Source: Paramacrobiotus metropolitanus
Lineage: Eukaryota; Tardigrada; Eutardigrada; Parachela; Macrobiotidae
DNA length: 13,687 nt
Reading direction: 5' to 3'
Assembly (NCBI RefSeq): GCF_019649055.1
Contig: NW_026570732.1
Span: 1 to 13,687, forward strand
In this document: positions 1 through 8,676 of the stretch, one piece after another
Layout of the letters: every line of letters starts with the position of its first letter
Position numbering within the stretch: the first letter of the stretch is position 1
Position numbers and translations under genes: made by a program
The notes under the pieces: model-generated
What the model saw: only the letters and a program-made list of their open reading frames with translations
Databases searched by the model: none
Told to the model about the DNA's origin: nothing

Positions 1-1069
1 ATTGCTACTGTGTACAGCATCTATGCATTTTTTGCCACGTTATTAGATTTCTACTGTATGTCCAGAGCAGCGCTGCAAGAGGTAAAGCCGGCATTATATA
101 GTATCTGCCCATCGTACTGAACGGCGCTACGTTCTATGCAGTCTGCCGCACACTCAAATTGCAAAACGCAAAAAGAGCCCGGCCCACTGCGATCCACGCA
201 GCGGCGTGACGGTATTAAAACCGTGCATATGCCGTTAAAACCGGCAGAGCGCTAATGGACTTGCAGTCAGTCGCAGATCGTTAGCAATTTGGGAACATCA
301 CGTTGCCCACATTGGCTTGCAGGATGTGCACTTCCGGTCTGTACCAGACAAGCGATTAAAACTGCAATGTTGTCGTTTTGCAGTTTGCACGGTTTTCTCA
401 TATATAGTTATGTTAAAGCGCAGTTAAGCGGGTCGCTAAGCAAGCATTACGAGAATTAAAAACTTCAGAAAGTAGAATATTTGTCAGAAACAGTGTAAAT
501 ACGCATAAACGTGTGGCAAATAAAACACGCCAAGTGGTCAATAAAATAGAAGAAAAAACTCGTGAAATTGTTTTCCGAATGTTGGGCCCGCCGCTAATCC
601 GTTAATGTGTCCGCTTTCTCAAACACTGCGTTTCTTTTTGACACACACATCTAGTTATAATTTGTCATACACGCTAAATAGAGCTCGAAACAAGTACTGG
701 ATAACGGCGGCAAACAGCCAAACAACGGCACATCTCTGGGCAGCGCAGAAATCACGAGACTTGCGAGTAAGAGGCAGGGCCGGCGGGAATCACGCTACAC
801 AGCGTTTGCTTACAAACATGTTTTATCCACACAGCGATAGTTTACTGCAGTCCTGCACAGCTATAAATTTCACGACAGATTATCGATCGAATGGATCCGT
901 AAGCGTTCATTCACTTGTGTGGGTTCCACGGTTATGTTGCCGGTGTTTTTTTATCTTGCTTTCACTAAGCGTTTGCAGGCCACGTTTCCTACAATCATAC
1001 AAATCAAGACTTTCCTTTGCATCTCGCTCAGTGTTTTACGAAATAAAATTGTTTTAGCGGTCCGTAAGA
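1..1069. other. 5' flank, no supported gene
   Basis: This stretch of about 1 kb lies upstream of the TMEM151-like gene and presumably holds its promoter and 5' UTR. I see no convincing coding exon. A 150-codon plus-strand open frame (605-1057) ends 12 bases before the gene's ATG and has no recognisable domain, so I do not call it a gene. Short A-rich motifs and one small perfect inverted repeat (listed separately) are the only structure seen. Confidence 0.5.
358..386. repeat. small perfect inverted repeat (9-bp arms)
   Basis: The arms AAACTGCAA (358-366) and TTGCAGTTT (378-386) are perfectly complementary around an 11-nt loop. It lies about 700 bp upstream of the TMEM151-like start. It could be a dyad binding site or chance; nothing else in the sequence decides this. 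Confidence 0.4.
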
Positions 1070-1529
1070 ATGCCGACACTAACTAACCTGCCAAATGACG
1101 CCGTCGAAGAAGATAGTAAATTGCTGCCTCTTCAGTCAAATGTAAAGGATGACGATGCAGCGCAGAATACGGTTACCCTGACGATCGACCTGCCCAAATC
1201 ATCCACCTCCGTCAGTCAGCCAGCCAAGGCCTACGAGCTGACCAACGTCATCGCGGCCGTGGAGTTCGCTCCCGGAACGTATTGGGCCTGCAGCCGCGAA
1301 GGCTTACTGATGCTGTTCGGTACGGTGCTGATTGTGATCGGCAGTTGTTTGCTGCTTCGCAGTCTGTTTGTCATCGTCTTCATGGCGGAAATGGTCGTCG
1401 GCGGCACGATGCTGTTCTTTGGAGTCTGCGCATACTTTTGGACAGCCGCCTGCGCGGCTCCGGTGACGCAGTTGCAGCAGGCGCAGCCTATACGTGTGTT
1501 GCAAGAGCACCTGCAATCCATCTTGAAAA
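1070..1529 (+). CDS. TMEM151-like membrane protein, exon 1
   Basis: This exon encodes residues 1-153 plus the first base of codon 154. The ATG is the first Met after an in-frame TAG at 1055-1057, so no coding room exists upstream without another intron. Residues 1-70 are acidic and polar. Two hydrophobic helices follow (about 79-100 and 107-130) in a CSREGLLMLFG...FFGVCAYFW context, typical of a membrane hairpin. The frame runs on to 1573, but GTAAGT at 1530 is a near-ideal donor and the phase (1) matches the acceptor at 2029 exactly. The second exon supplies the family-specific part. TMEM151 proteins are conserved animal multi-pass membrane proteins of largely unknown function. The splice model is strong; the family call comes from memory of the TMEM151 pattern. 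Confidence 0.8.
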
Positions 1530-2029
1530 GTAAGTGCCACAAGATGCGCTTAAAACAGGCGTTGCTCGGATAAAAGACTCGCAGGATATGCACCGCTCAT
1601 AAACACAATTTAAATAAGCACTTTTCCCAGTTGGCATTCCGGTTTGGAAGGCGCTCATTACTTTTCTACGCCAATGAGGCAGAATATCTTGATGTTATGC
1701 CGCCAAACTGCAAAAATCTGCCTTCTTTCACCAAAACGCATTAGATCACATTCAAACATCAAGAGTTTCGCAAGCAATCGGAACAGAGTAACGTTAATTT
1801 GTAACAGCAGCATAAATTTTCTTCTCGTCAAATACTGGGTTCATTCGCTCATCCAAAGTTATGAAACTCAAACCTACAGAGTATGACGAAAGCCAAAAGC
1901 AAAGGCAGCACCAGGCCGTCTCCGAACCCAATTGAAGCCGCGACGCACAGCCTTAAAATTCAACTGCTTCCTTCTCGAAGCGATCTTCTAACCTTGACGT
2001 TCACAAGTTATTCACTCCACCTTTTGCAG
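1530..2029 (+). other. intron of the TMEM151-like gene
   Basis: This 500-bp phase-1 intron has a GTAAGT donor (1530) and an acceptor ending CTTTTGCAG (2021-2029) after a pyrimidine-rich run. Joining completes an AGT Ser codon and keeps one frame on both sides. An 80-codon open frame inside (1644-1886) has no recognisable features. Confidence 0.8.
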
Positions 2030-2601
2030 GTCCGCCCCAAATAACATGGTCCATGCAGTGCTACCACGAAGACGACGCCCAACTGACCGTCACTTACACC
2101 GCAGCCAACCACCCGCAAGTAGCCAAGAACAAGATCATCACCTGGTCCGGAACCCAGTCCTTCGCCTTCAAATCCTGGCAGGATGTGTCGCACCCCGTGC
2201 AATTGGCGCGCCTTGGCTCATTCCAAGCGCTGACCTTTCATAAATCTTTCGTCTTTGCTGATGAAGCGACAAGAGCGGCGTTCACCGCACAAAAAGAGGC
2301 TTTCATCAACGCCAACAAGCACCGGGATAAGCTGTTCACCGTGGAGGAAACATTTGAAGTGGCCGGGTTTAAGGAGACCATGCTGGCTGATGCAGGAGGA
2401 TGCAGCGGCAGTCTGTGCGTGTATGTCATGATGGCGTTGCTGCTGCTGGCCTATCCGTGGTCCTGTCTTGTGAAATCAGGAGAACGGCGGGTGGACTACC
2501 GTCTGGTGAAGATGCTGTCCACCACTCATGACCGCATTAAAATTGCGCCGGTGATAATACCGGTTATTGAAGAGTACGTGGGAGAAACCGAAGATTACTG
2601 A
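2030..2601 (+). CDS. TMEM151-like membrane protein, exon 2
   Basis: This exon encodes residues 154-343 and the TGA stop (2599-2601). It begins with the last two bases of a split Ser codon, followed by a PPQITWSMQCYHEDD stretch. The 'pxxxWxxxCYH' pattern just after the second helix is what I recognise from TMEM151 proteins. So are the later W-x-D-x-S segment, the 'lt/thkxFxFad' segment and the third helix followed by a basic SGERRVDYRLVK stretch. The third hydrophobic segment is residues about 282-301. The predicted topology is therefore two helices, a soluble domain of about 150 residues, a third helix and a short cytosolic tail. No frameshift or internal stop is seen, so the gene looks intact. 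Alternative: an unrelated three-helix membrane protein. Confidence 0.78.
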
Positions 2602-3620
2602 ATTGAATTTGCTATCCAATCTCCCAGCTCATTCATAGAAACAGAAGTCATAGAAACAGTTTATGGTGTCTGTGGCATGTGCACAGTGTATTAATTATTC
2701 CTGTTTTGCTGTTATCCAACATCAGTGATTGTCCGAAGTTTTACTTTTTGGAGAGTAGGGCTTTTCTGGTATACACCCAGATATGTACCGGTGAGATGTT
2801 GCGTTGGATCAGAATTATTATGAATTATTGTGAATTTGAGTTTCTGATTACTGTCTGTGGTGAAATCTCTTTGCAGAATATGTGGATCCGGCACCTTCTC
2901 AGTATTTATGCGCTGGTTTTGATATGGTTCGGACAAACCGAATAATGCTCTCTGGTTAAGTTATTTGTACCGTCCGTAGACTGGCGTAGTGTAATAAAAC
3001 ACGCAATTTTAAAGTCCTGCGAAGTGCAAACCATGAACTCAGATGTACAGGAATTTGTTCGTGAAAACTGTAGCCTCACGAAAGAAGAAGACGAAGAGCG
3101 ACCGATTAAACCTGGTACAGCTAACAAAACGAAAAAGCTGAATCCTCTACTATGAAGTGTGCTTCTGGAGTAGGTAAAAGGCCTAAACTACGGTCAAATT
3201 CTTATGCGTCTACTGCGAAGCGTTATCCGCGTGGCAGTAATCAGCACTTGACGAAGTACTCTACATTTCTGCTTCCATACGTAAACCTTTTAGCAATATA
3301 TCGTGTATGCAAGAAAACACAAAACCGTCTGCTCAACTGTACACAAACCACGAAGTTATGTAAATGCTTGGATCAATCAGATTGTTGTAATTGTACTGTT
3401 GTAGTTAATTGTTATAGCAGTACTTGTACAAGTAGTATCCTTTTGTCGTGCATAAATAATTGTATTAAGAAATTTGACTACCGAGTCAAAAAACAGAACC
3501 CGTGGACCTTTGTGGTGGTAACTGGTAACGGTAGGTAAATATTATTTTAATGACTGCAAACATTAAGCGGATTTATTGACTCGGATAACGGTTAAATCAG
3601 CAACTCAAGCTCGATTGCAG
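2602..3620 (+). other. 3' flank of the TMEM151-like gene and intergenic DNA
   Basis: No firmly supported gene lies here. The 3' UTR of the TMEM151-like gene probably occupies the first few hundred bases. Two open frames deserve mention. One is a charged 40-codon frame at 3033-3155 (+), beginning MNSDVQEFVRENC and rich in Glu, Asp and Lys, which could be an upstream exon of the broken membrane gene at 3621. The other is a Cys-rich 128-codon frame at 3152-3538 without recognisable domains. A good donor-like GTAAAT sits at 3535, but its phase does not obviously fit the next exon. Confidence 0.4.
2993..2998 (+). terminator. possible polyadenylation signal AATAAA
   Basis: This is the first canonical AATAAA on the plus strand I find after the TMEM151-like stop codon, 392 nt downstream of it. 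The distance is plausible for a 3' UTR, but the hexamer is common in AT-rich DNA. Confidence 0.3.
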
Positions 3621-3746
3621 GAATGGGACTGTACACTAGCACCTCCTTGACCAAGTACACCGGATTTGCGTTCGGCATCGTCTTCATCGTCAGCGGTATT
3701 CTGGCCCTGGTCGCCGCCGGCGCTATCCGACAATCCAAGAGAAAGG

Positions 3747-3756
3747 CCCCTTGCTT
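3747..3756 (+). repeat. target-site duplication, left copy
   Basis: CCCCTTGCTT here matches CCCCGTGCTT at 3907-3916 at 9 of 10 positions. The two copies bracket the retrotransposon tail, and each reads through the Pro-Cys of the disrupted protein. Confidence 0.65.
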
Positions 3757-3906
3757 TATTAGCACAAGCCAGTTAGAATACATGAATTGGCAACAGATAG
3801 AGAATTACAATAACAAAATTTCTTCTAATTTATCCGCGCCTTCCATTGTCCCCAGCACGGAAGCCGCGTTGCCTCGCTGTATTTCGATCGACAGACGTTC
3901 GATCGA
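3757..3906 (-). mobile_element. 5'-truncated tail of an endonuclease-type non-LTR retrotransposon
   Basis: On the minus strand this encodes a short frame containing SIEIQRGNAASVLGT, then a TAA and a 3' UTR of about 70 bases with an AATAAA. The larger element in this window ends with SIEIQRGNAVSVLGT near its own stop, so the two are relatives, though the residues after the motif differ. The fragment is flanked by near-identical 10-mers (3747-3756 and 3907-3916, one mismatch), which is expected of target-primed insertion. Its 5' end is cut a few residues before the motif, so only about 150 bp was inserted. It lies antisense to the membrane gene it disrupts. Confidence 0.75.
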
Positions 3907-3916
3907 CCCCGTGCTT
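3907..3916 (+). repeat. target-site duplication, right copy
   Basis: CCCCGTGCTT is the partner of 3747-3756. The disrupted membrane-protein frame resumes in this copy (Pro-Cys-Leu). Confidence 0.65.
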
Positions 3917-4169
3917 GACCATTACGGCCCTGGTGCTGGGCGTCCTTAGCAGTTTGCTGGCTTTCGGCATCCTGATCTGATATAGCCTCCTTGCCGACGC
4001 CTATCGCAGGCTATCTGGAATTTTAATCGTGATGAGTCCAGCCGCCATCGAATTACAAATTACAAAACTGGAAAAGCATAGCGATTTGGTTAATTGGTAT
4101 TTTATCATTTTGGTAGTAATGCAAATTTTCAGTTTCTGCGAACTACAGAATATACAGAAGTACGTGTAA

Positions 4170-4669
4170 ACCAAGTAACACTGCATGATAAATTCACACC
4201 TATAGGCTACGGCATGGTTCACGTTAAGTTTTCTTTTCCGAGCATGTGTTTTAACTTGTATCAACAGTATCCCACACTCCCCCAAATTTACTACTTTTTA
4301 TAATCAATGCCTGTCCCATCGTGTCTCTGGTGTTGGTTAGCAATCCAACCACAACAAGAAACGGTTCACCAAAAACGTTTCGGGTCCATGATGCCGCAGA
4401 TTGCAGGTAAATTTTATAAATGATGACGTTAACGAGGATGTTGTACACAGTGAGACGTGGTGTAATGTTGATAAGTCGTCAAAACAATGGGCACTCGAGG
4501 AACAGATTTGCAGATGCCGCAGATACAAAAACAGTTAAAAGTAGCACGTGATACAGATTACAGACAAAGTTGTGAAAGCGACATCTGCAGAGCCTGTGAA
4601 TCCATCGGTAGAAGTCCTTCCGTCAACTATTATGAAGCGATGTGAGCGAATGTTGTAAATACGCAGGTT
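4170..4669. other. intergenic region between convergent genes
   Basis: This 500-bp stretch separates the broken membrane gene (+) from the 3' end of the SNTX/GTPase gene (-), so it should hold both 3' UTRs. Several short open runs on the plus strand look mildly protein-like: about 4255-4407, ending at a CAG|GTAAAT donor-like site, then 4411-4530 and 4550-4654. No frame links them and I recognise no domain. No AATAAA was seen on the minus strand near the stop of the large gene. Confidence 0.35.
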
Positions 4670-6540
4670 TTAATGACGCGATCCTGGGAGGAGATGCAAA
4701 GACTTCATTGTCTCCTTTCCTTTATTCTTTAAAGCCTTGTATTCTTGTTTTGCCCGCTTTTGTAGACTGTTTGGCTTCTTCGAGAAATTGCATTCTGCTC
4801 CATGCAGAGTTTCGCGGTATCTGCTGCGATCTAACTCGTTTGTATTTTCGAAGCGCACCATATCACGGAAATTTTGTCCGAAATTCTTCAGTGCATACAA
4901 CTGTTCGATTTCTTTGCGCATACCTTCCGCAGTGATATCAGCGTCGGTTGCACCCTGAGACCTTGCTCTCTCCATTAAATCTCTTTCTTCCTTGTAGCTT
5001 TCCCGCATTCTTTTGCATGCTGCCAAACGTTTCCGGTCAGAATCGGTAGCTCCATCTTTCAGGAGACCGAGAGACTGCTCTGCCTTTTTGATTAAGAAAT
5101 CTAAATAATCCTCAAGGGCATCATTATAAGGAACCATAGATTTGGCCTTTAAGAAGCACGCAAACTTGGATGAGGCCCGGGTGATGATTTTTTTTTCGCG
5201 TAAGAGCTCTTTCTCTGCTTCTTCAAGTCGTTTTAAAGTCTCCTCGGCCGCTCGGATAATTCCACTCTGCGCATCTAGCAACGAACGCACCGAAACATCC
5301 ACCACTTTTTCGTCTTTTTTGAAACACTCGTAATGAATATGCATGTGCTCCTTATAATTACAGCCGCAACGGGAGCAGTTTTGGGTAAACCATCTCATAG
5401 CATTGCACCGTCGGAGTTTATCTTGCGTCGCCACCTCGGGTGGTACCTCCTTCAGCGTGCAGTTTTCATGACAAACTGTTTTATAGTTGATCTTCGTTTC
5501 ACCGTTTTCGTCGCGGAGTACCTCAATGCATTTTGCCGCAGCGCAGACAGTCCTTGGAACTGAGCTTGATTTTACATGTAGGCGCTGCACTGGGACGTAT
5601 AAATCTTTTTCTAATACGGTTTTGTCGGCAATTTGGCGTTGTAAATCTTCTCTTTTTGATTTAATCAGTTCCACATTGTTTTCGAGGAGCGTTGAGATTT
5701 TCCCTAAGGGTTCCGTAAACTGCAAAACAAGGCGGCGAGCTTCGTTTAAAGTTACAGTATTGCGGGTGTTATGGGGCGGAAGCGAGAAGATATGGTCCAA
5801 AAGCCTTCTTGTTTCTCCCACGGATGTTTTCCAGCTTTCTGCAAAATCCTCTTCCTCTTTTTCCGTAAAAGAAATGCCGTTCTCGGCTGCCGCCAGAAAT
5901 CGTACTGCTTCGTTGTCCATGCAGTACATCGTATGTAGCGATAAATGGATGCTCAAGTCAGGCTTATTCTGCAAGAGGGTCTTTAATGGCGGGAGGGTAT
6001 CTCCCGGCAAATACGAAGTCGATCGGCTGTTCGTGAACACAAATATAATATTTTCAGCTGCATCTTTATGGAGGTGCGTCAGCAGCTCGTTTATACAGAA
6101 CTGGAAGGTAACCGTCAGCCTGGAATTATTGGGTTTGAGGAGAATGCAAATTCCATGTATTTCAGATAAAAACGCAATATGGCCCAACACTTTTCCGAAA
6201 TTAAGACGATCCTGCTCATAGCCTCGTGTATCTCCCACTCCAGGAGTGTCAATAAGCCTAATGATACCATCACCGTAAGGAAATGCAAACGATCGCGGTT
6301 CCTGAGTAACGGAACTTCCATCCACGCCAACGTTCTCTGCGACAAACTCGTCTTCGGTGCCTGTGTTGCCGATGTTCGCTTCCATTCGTACTTTGGTCTG
6401 ATCGAAATTTGAACTGGTTTTCATGAATTCGAATGGAATCCAACATTTAAGCTTGCCTTTTTTGGCATCTCCAAGTTCACCGTACGTAAGATAATTTATA
6501 ATTCCATTGATCCAAGTAGATTTGCCGACCCCGGTTTCAC
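4670..6540 (-). CDS. SNTX/AIG1-GTPase protein, exon C (GTPase, Cys module, coiled coil)
   Basis: This last exon encodes residues about 609-1231 and a TAA stop. The acceptor TTTGCAG (6541-6547) releases GT, completing a Gly codon begun in exon B. The frame then reads a Walker A motif (ETGVGKSTWIN), well upstream of the first Met (6424). A candidate G2 Thr lies in SSVTQEP (about 687) and G3 is DTPGVGDTRG (about 706-715). The usual T/NKxD G4 is replaced by FTNSRSTSY (about 777-785). These features fit the AIG1/GIMAP-like branch of P-loop GTPases. After a helical stretch comes a Cys/His-rich module (roughly 5330-5560, with CxxxC, CxxCxC and HxHxxxEC), as in a family I associate with Pfam DUF8206. 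A Lys/Glu-rich coiled coil ends the protein. GIMAP-type GTPases assemble on membranes, so nucleotide-controlled assembly is a plausible role by inference. Confidence 0.85.
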
Positions 6541-6737
6541 CTGCAAATCATCATGGATTAACGAGCTGTTCGGTGAATTGTGACAAAAATCTATTATACG
6601 AATTTAGGTAAATCAGTTTTCCCAAATCAGTATATGTGTGATATAAACTGATTGATTGTATTTTTATGAGTGAAGTTCATGTATGGGCATATGCATTGTA
6701 AAGGTTGAGATAAACTTTTAGTCCGAATTCGATAATT

Positions 6738-6762
6738 CGAATTTCTATCGCTACGGTACGTT
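6738..6762 (+). repeat. target-site duplication of the large retrotransposon (3' side copy)
   Basis: This copy begins with 12 bases (CGAATTTCTATC) identical to 8519-8530. After a small indel both copies end in TACGTT, so the duplication may extend to 20-25 bases. A second, competing 13-base match (ATTATACGAATTT) links 6593-6605 with 8513-8525, so the exact 3' boundary is uncertain. Confidence 0.5.
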
Positions 6763-8518
6763 CTGCAGATAGATTATAAGTATTACACACTTTAAGAAAT
6801 GATTTTTTGCGGTAACACCGTAACGGCATGATCTGTACAATACATTACTCCCGTTTAGCTAGCTTAAAAGCAAAAAACACATTCTCGTTGTCAACCATGT
6901 CGTTAAACGTTCCAAGAACAGAGACAGCGTTTCCCCGTTGTATCTCAATACTGATTTTCTGGCGCAAAAACTCTCCTGACCGAGGATTACCAGTACAATC
7001 GCTGATCTTTCGCGACAGCTCCTTGAAGAATTTCTTTGTGAGTGGTCCAAATGTGCCCGTGGTTTCGAACGCGATCGGCTGTACTACATATCGGTCTGCA
7101 AGTCCATCGTACTTTCCTAGCTTATGGTTTTCGCGTGCTTCCGCTGCACTTCCCGGCACCCGTGACGTCCGGGCGATGTACGTTTGAGCGAACGTGTCTG
7201 CCACTGTCACATCCCATACTAACGGTTTTCCATTTTTCCAAGGGAAAACGGTAACTCCGTCTGGTCTTTTGCCATCTCCTCTGTCCAGTCCCGGCGGCTC
7301 GAGGGACGATGGCATTCGTGCAGAGTTCAAGGCTCGCTTTGTCACGTCATTCAACACGGCGTGAACGCCATGCCTTCCTTTCGCTAACTTGCAAACCAAG
7401 CCATGGTGTCCCAGGCTGTCCACTACGTTACCGCAACGGCATACATGCTGTTCGCAGACCGGGGCTCCCAACCGTCGCGCAACGGCTATGCGTAAGTGGG
7501 CATCTTCCAACAGGTTTCCGAAGAGGGATACTGGCAATGCTGACAACCAGGCGCGCGACTCCGATGAGGATGCAGCCAACAGGCGGGCAGAGGTAATTAC
7601 GTCGGCGTTCTCCATCATGCGGGATGCTGTCTGGGTGTGCTGTGGCGTAGTCCATGCGGACTGAAACCGGCGACTTTCTGTGCGAGGGGGTTCGGTGGAA
7701 AAGCGAGATGTCCACACTTCTATCAGGCGGTTACACCGATCCTTGATGGATTCATTGCGGGTAACATTACACACCATGTCGACAGCACCATGGACTGATG
7801 AGGTGTAAGCAGCTAGCGCCACTTCTGTTGCGCTGATCAACCCTAAGCCTCCAAATTTCGTGGGTAACGATGCTTGGTTCCATACTGTGTCCGACATTGC
7901 AACATTGGTCAGCTGTTCCGCTTTAAATCGGATGACATCGTCGAATTTCCGTAATTCTTCAGGATACTGCCAGCAGGGAGAAGTTCTAAGAATATATAAC
8001 AATTTCGGCAGCGACAAGCAATTCTTTAACAAGAAAAACGCCTGATGTGAAGGCAATATACCGAGCTGGTCGGCAAGCACTTGTGCTTGACCGACCTTCC
8101 TCATCAACGCGCCCGCAATCGCTTCGCTCAGCAAGGGTGAGCCTAACAGTTCCAGTTCCTCCGGTTTAGAAATGCGAATGTCCGGTACCGCGTTTAGGAA
8201 TAACTGGGCTACGTTTTCACGCTCTGCAGGTGTTCCGCCGTCCACGAATAATTCACACTTTGCCGTGTTTAGTCTTAAGCCCACTGCGGCGGCTGCTTCT
8301 TGGAGATTTACCATATCGTCTTTAACAACTTGAGGGTCTCCAGCAGACACACCGTCATCCAAAAACCACAGGTTAGTTTCGGCTTTAATCTGGGAACAAA
8401 CATCTTGTGTTAGTAAACCATAGAACATTGGTGCACAAGGATCGCCCTGCTGGACACCGCTAGCGGAAGGTATGGTGACACCACTGGCTTATAAGTTATA
8501 TATACAGATTACATTATA
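6763..8518 (-). mobile_element. 5'-truncated non-LTR retrotransposon (endonuclease-type LINE)
   Basis: The insertion runs antisense to the top strand and in the same direction as its host gene. From its 5' end it has about 30 bp of AT-rich filler, a 547-codon open frame beginning inside the reverse transcriptase, and a short 3' UTR of about 80 bp. Short direct repeats flank it. The missing fingers region and 5' UTR fit the usual 5' truncation of target-primed insertions. The open frame has no stops, so the insertion should be fairly recent. The C-terminal zinc knuckle and PD-(D/E)XK-like endonuclease place it near site-selective clades such as R2, NeSL, CRE or Hero rather than AP-endonuclease LINEs such as L1. 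The clade itself is not resolved. Confidence 0.75.
6845..8488 (-). CDS. partial retrotransposon polyprotein: reverse transcriptase end plus endonuclease
   Basis: The frame is open for 547 codons after a TAA at 8489-8491 and has no start codon of its own. It begins at the conserved GVQQGDP (about residues 11-17) of the reverse transcriptase palm. The catalytic box appears as FLDDG (about 42-46), a variant of Y/F-x-D-D. The thumb region follows. A zinc-knuckle-like CRCGN...GHHGLVC lies around 346-367. A restriction-like endonuclease follows, with KRPDG (about 406) and WDVTV (about 425), the spaced Asp residues of a PD-(D/E)XK fold. The C-terminus contains the ISIEIQRGNAVSVLGT signature. It would copy element RNA at a nicked target, but the N-terminal half of the enzyme is gone, so this copy cannot act alone. 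Confidence 0.85.
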   Translation of the reverse strand, partial: ASGVTIPSASGVQQGDPCAPMFYGLLTQDVCSQIKAETNLWFLDDGVSAGDPQVVKDDMVNLQEAAAAVGLRLNTAKCELFVDGGTPAERENVAQLFLNAVPDIRISKPEELELLGSPLLSEAIAGALMRKVGQAQVLADQLGILPSHQAFFLLKNCLSLPKLLYILRTSPCWQYPEELRKFDDVIRFKAEQLTNVAMSDTVWNQASLPTKFGGLGLISATEVALAAYTSSVHGAVDMVCNVTRNESIKDRCNRLIEVWTSRFSTEPPRTESRRFQSAWTTPQHTQTASRMMENADVITSARLLAASSSESRAWLSALPVSLFGNLLEDAHLRIAVARRLGAPVCEQHVCRCGNVVDSLGHHGLVCKLAKGRHGVHAVLNDVTKRALNSARMPSSLEPPGLDRGDGKRPDGVTVFPWKNGKPLVWDVTVADTFAQTYIARTSRVPGSAAEARENHKLGKYDGLADRYVVQPIAFETTGTFGPLTKKFFKELSRKISDCTGNPRSGEFLRQKISIEIQRGNAVSVLGTFNDMVDNENVFFAFKLAKRE

Positions 8519-8538
8519 CGAATTTCTATCTGTACGTT
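8519..8538 (+). repeat. target-site duplication of the large retrotransposon (5' side copy)
   Basis: This is the partner of 6738-6762: 12 identical bases, then both copies end TACGTT. It lies 30 bp outside the first reverse-transcriptase codon. Confidence 0.5.
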
Positions 8539-8676
8539 TTACATTGAGAGAATAACTTGCCTTATATGTTATAGAAGCTTTGTACTGTTCTTACTGTTAA
8601 CTACAGGCGTAGTAATAAATTTCAAAGGCAAAAATTAGTACACAATGCTTTTTTAAACAGTCTATAAATTCGTATA

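Larger units (their letters stand above)
3621..4169 (+). pseudogene. broken MS4A/CD20-like multi-span membrane protein (3' part)
   Basis: An acceptor-like TTGCAG ends at 3620. The frame from ATG 3623 encodes a hydrophobic helix (GIVFIVSGILALVAAGAI) and a basic loop ending RQSKRKAPC. At 3747-3756 the frame is interrupted by a retrotransposon tail. Beyond it (from 3912) the other half continues: an LTITALVLGVLSS helix, an in-frame TGA at 3978-3980, then 62 open codons with a last helix around WYFIILVVMQIFSFC and a TAA at 4167-4169. Removing 160 bp (insert plus one duplication copy) puts the two halves in one frame. Helix, basic loop, helix, outer loop and helix resemble helices 2-4 of the MS4A/CD20 layout. 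The expected first helix was not found upstream. The TGA replaces what could have been a Trp codon (TGG), so the copy looks dead. The family call is tentative; the disruption is well supported. Confidence 0.65.

Noticed and set aside
605-1057. 150-codon plus-strand open frame just upstream of the TMEM151-like gene
   Set aside because: It has no domain, no convincing composition and lies where the 5' UTR should be. It ends at the same in-frame TAG that sets the start of the next frame.
3152-3538. Cys-rich 128-codon open frame
   Set aside because: The amino acid run is irregular, with no signal peptide or spacing pattern of a known Cys-rich family. It is probably chance, although an exon cannot be fully excluded.
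3772-3855. intron between GT at 3772 and CCCCAG at 3851-3855 in the membrane gene
   Set aside because: The phase does not fit the downstream hydrophobic frame. The segment is explained instead as a retrotransposon tail with target duplications; the pyrimidine-rich stretch is the antisense of its coding end.
3978-3980. selenocysteine codon in the membrane-protein frame
   Set aside because: The same gene is already broken by a retrotransposon insertion, so a nonsense mutation is far simpler.
5487-6221. 244-codon plus-strand open frame
   Set aside because: It lies antisense to the GTPase exon, whose motifs are unmistakable.
6828-7664. plus-strand open frames across the retrotransposon
   Set aside because: They are antisense to the endonuclease and reverse transcriptase coding frame.
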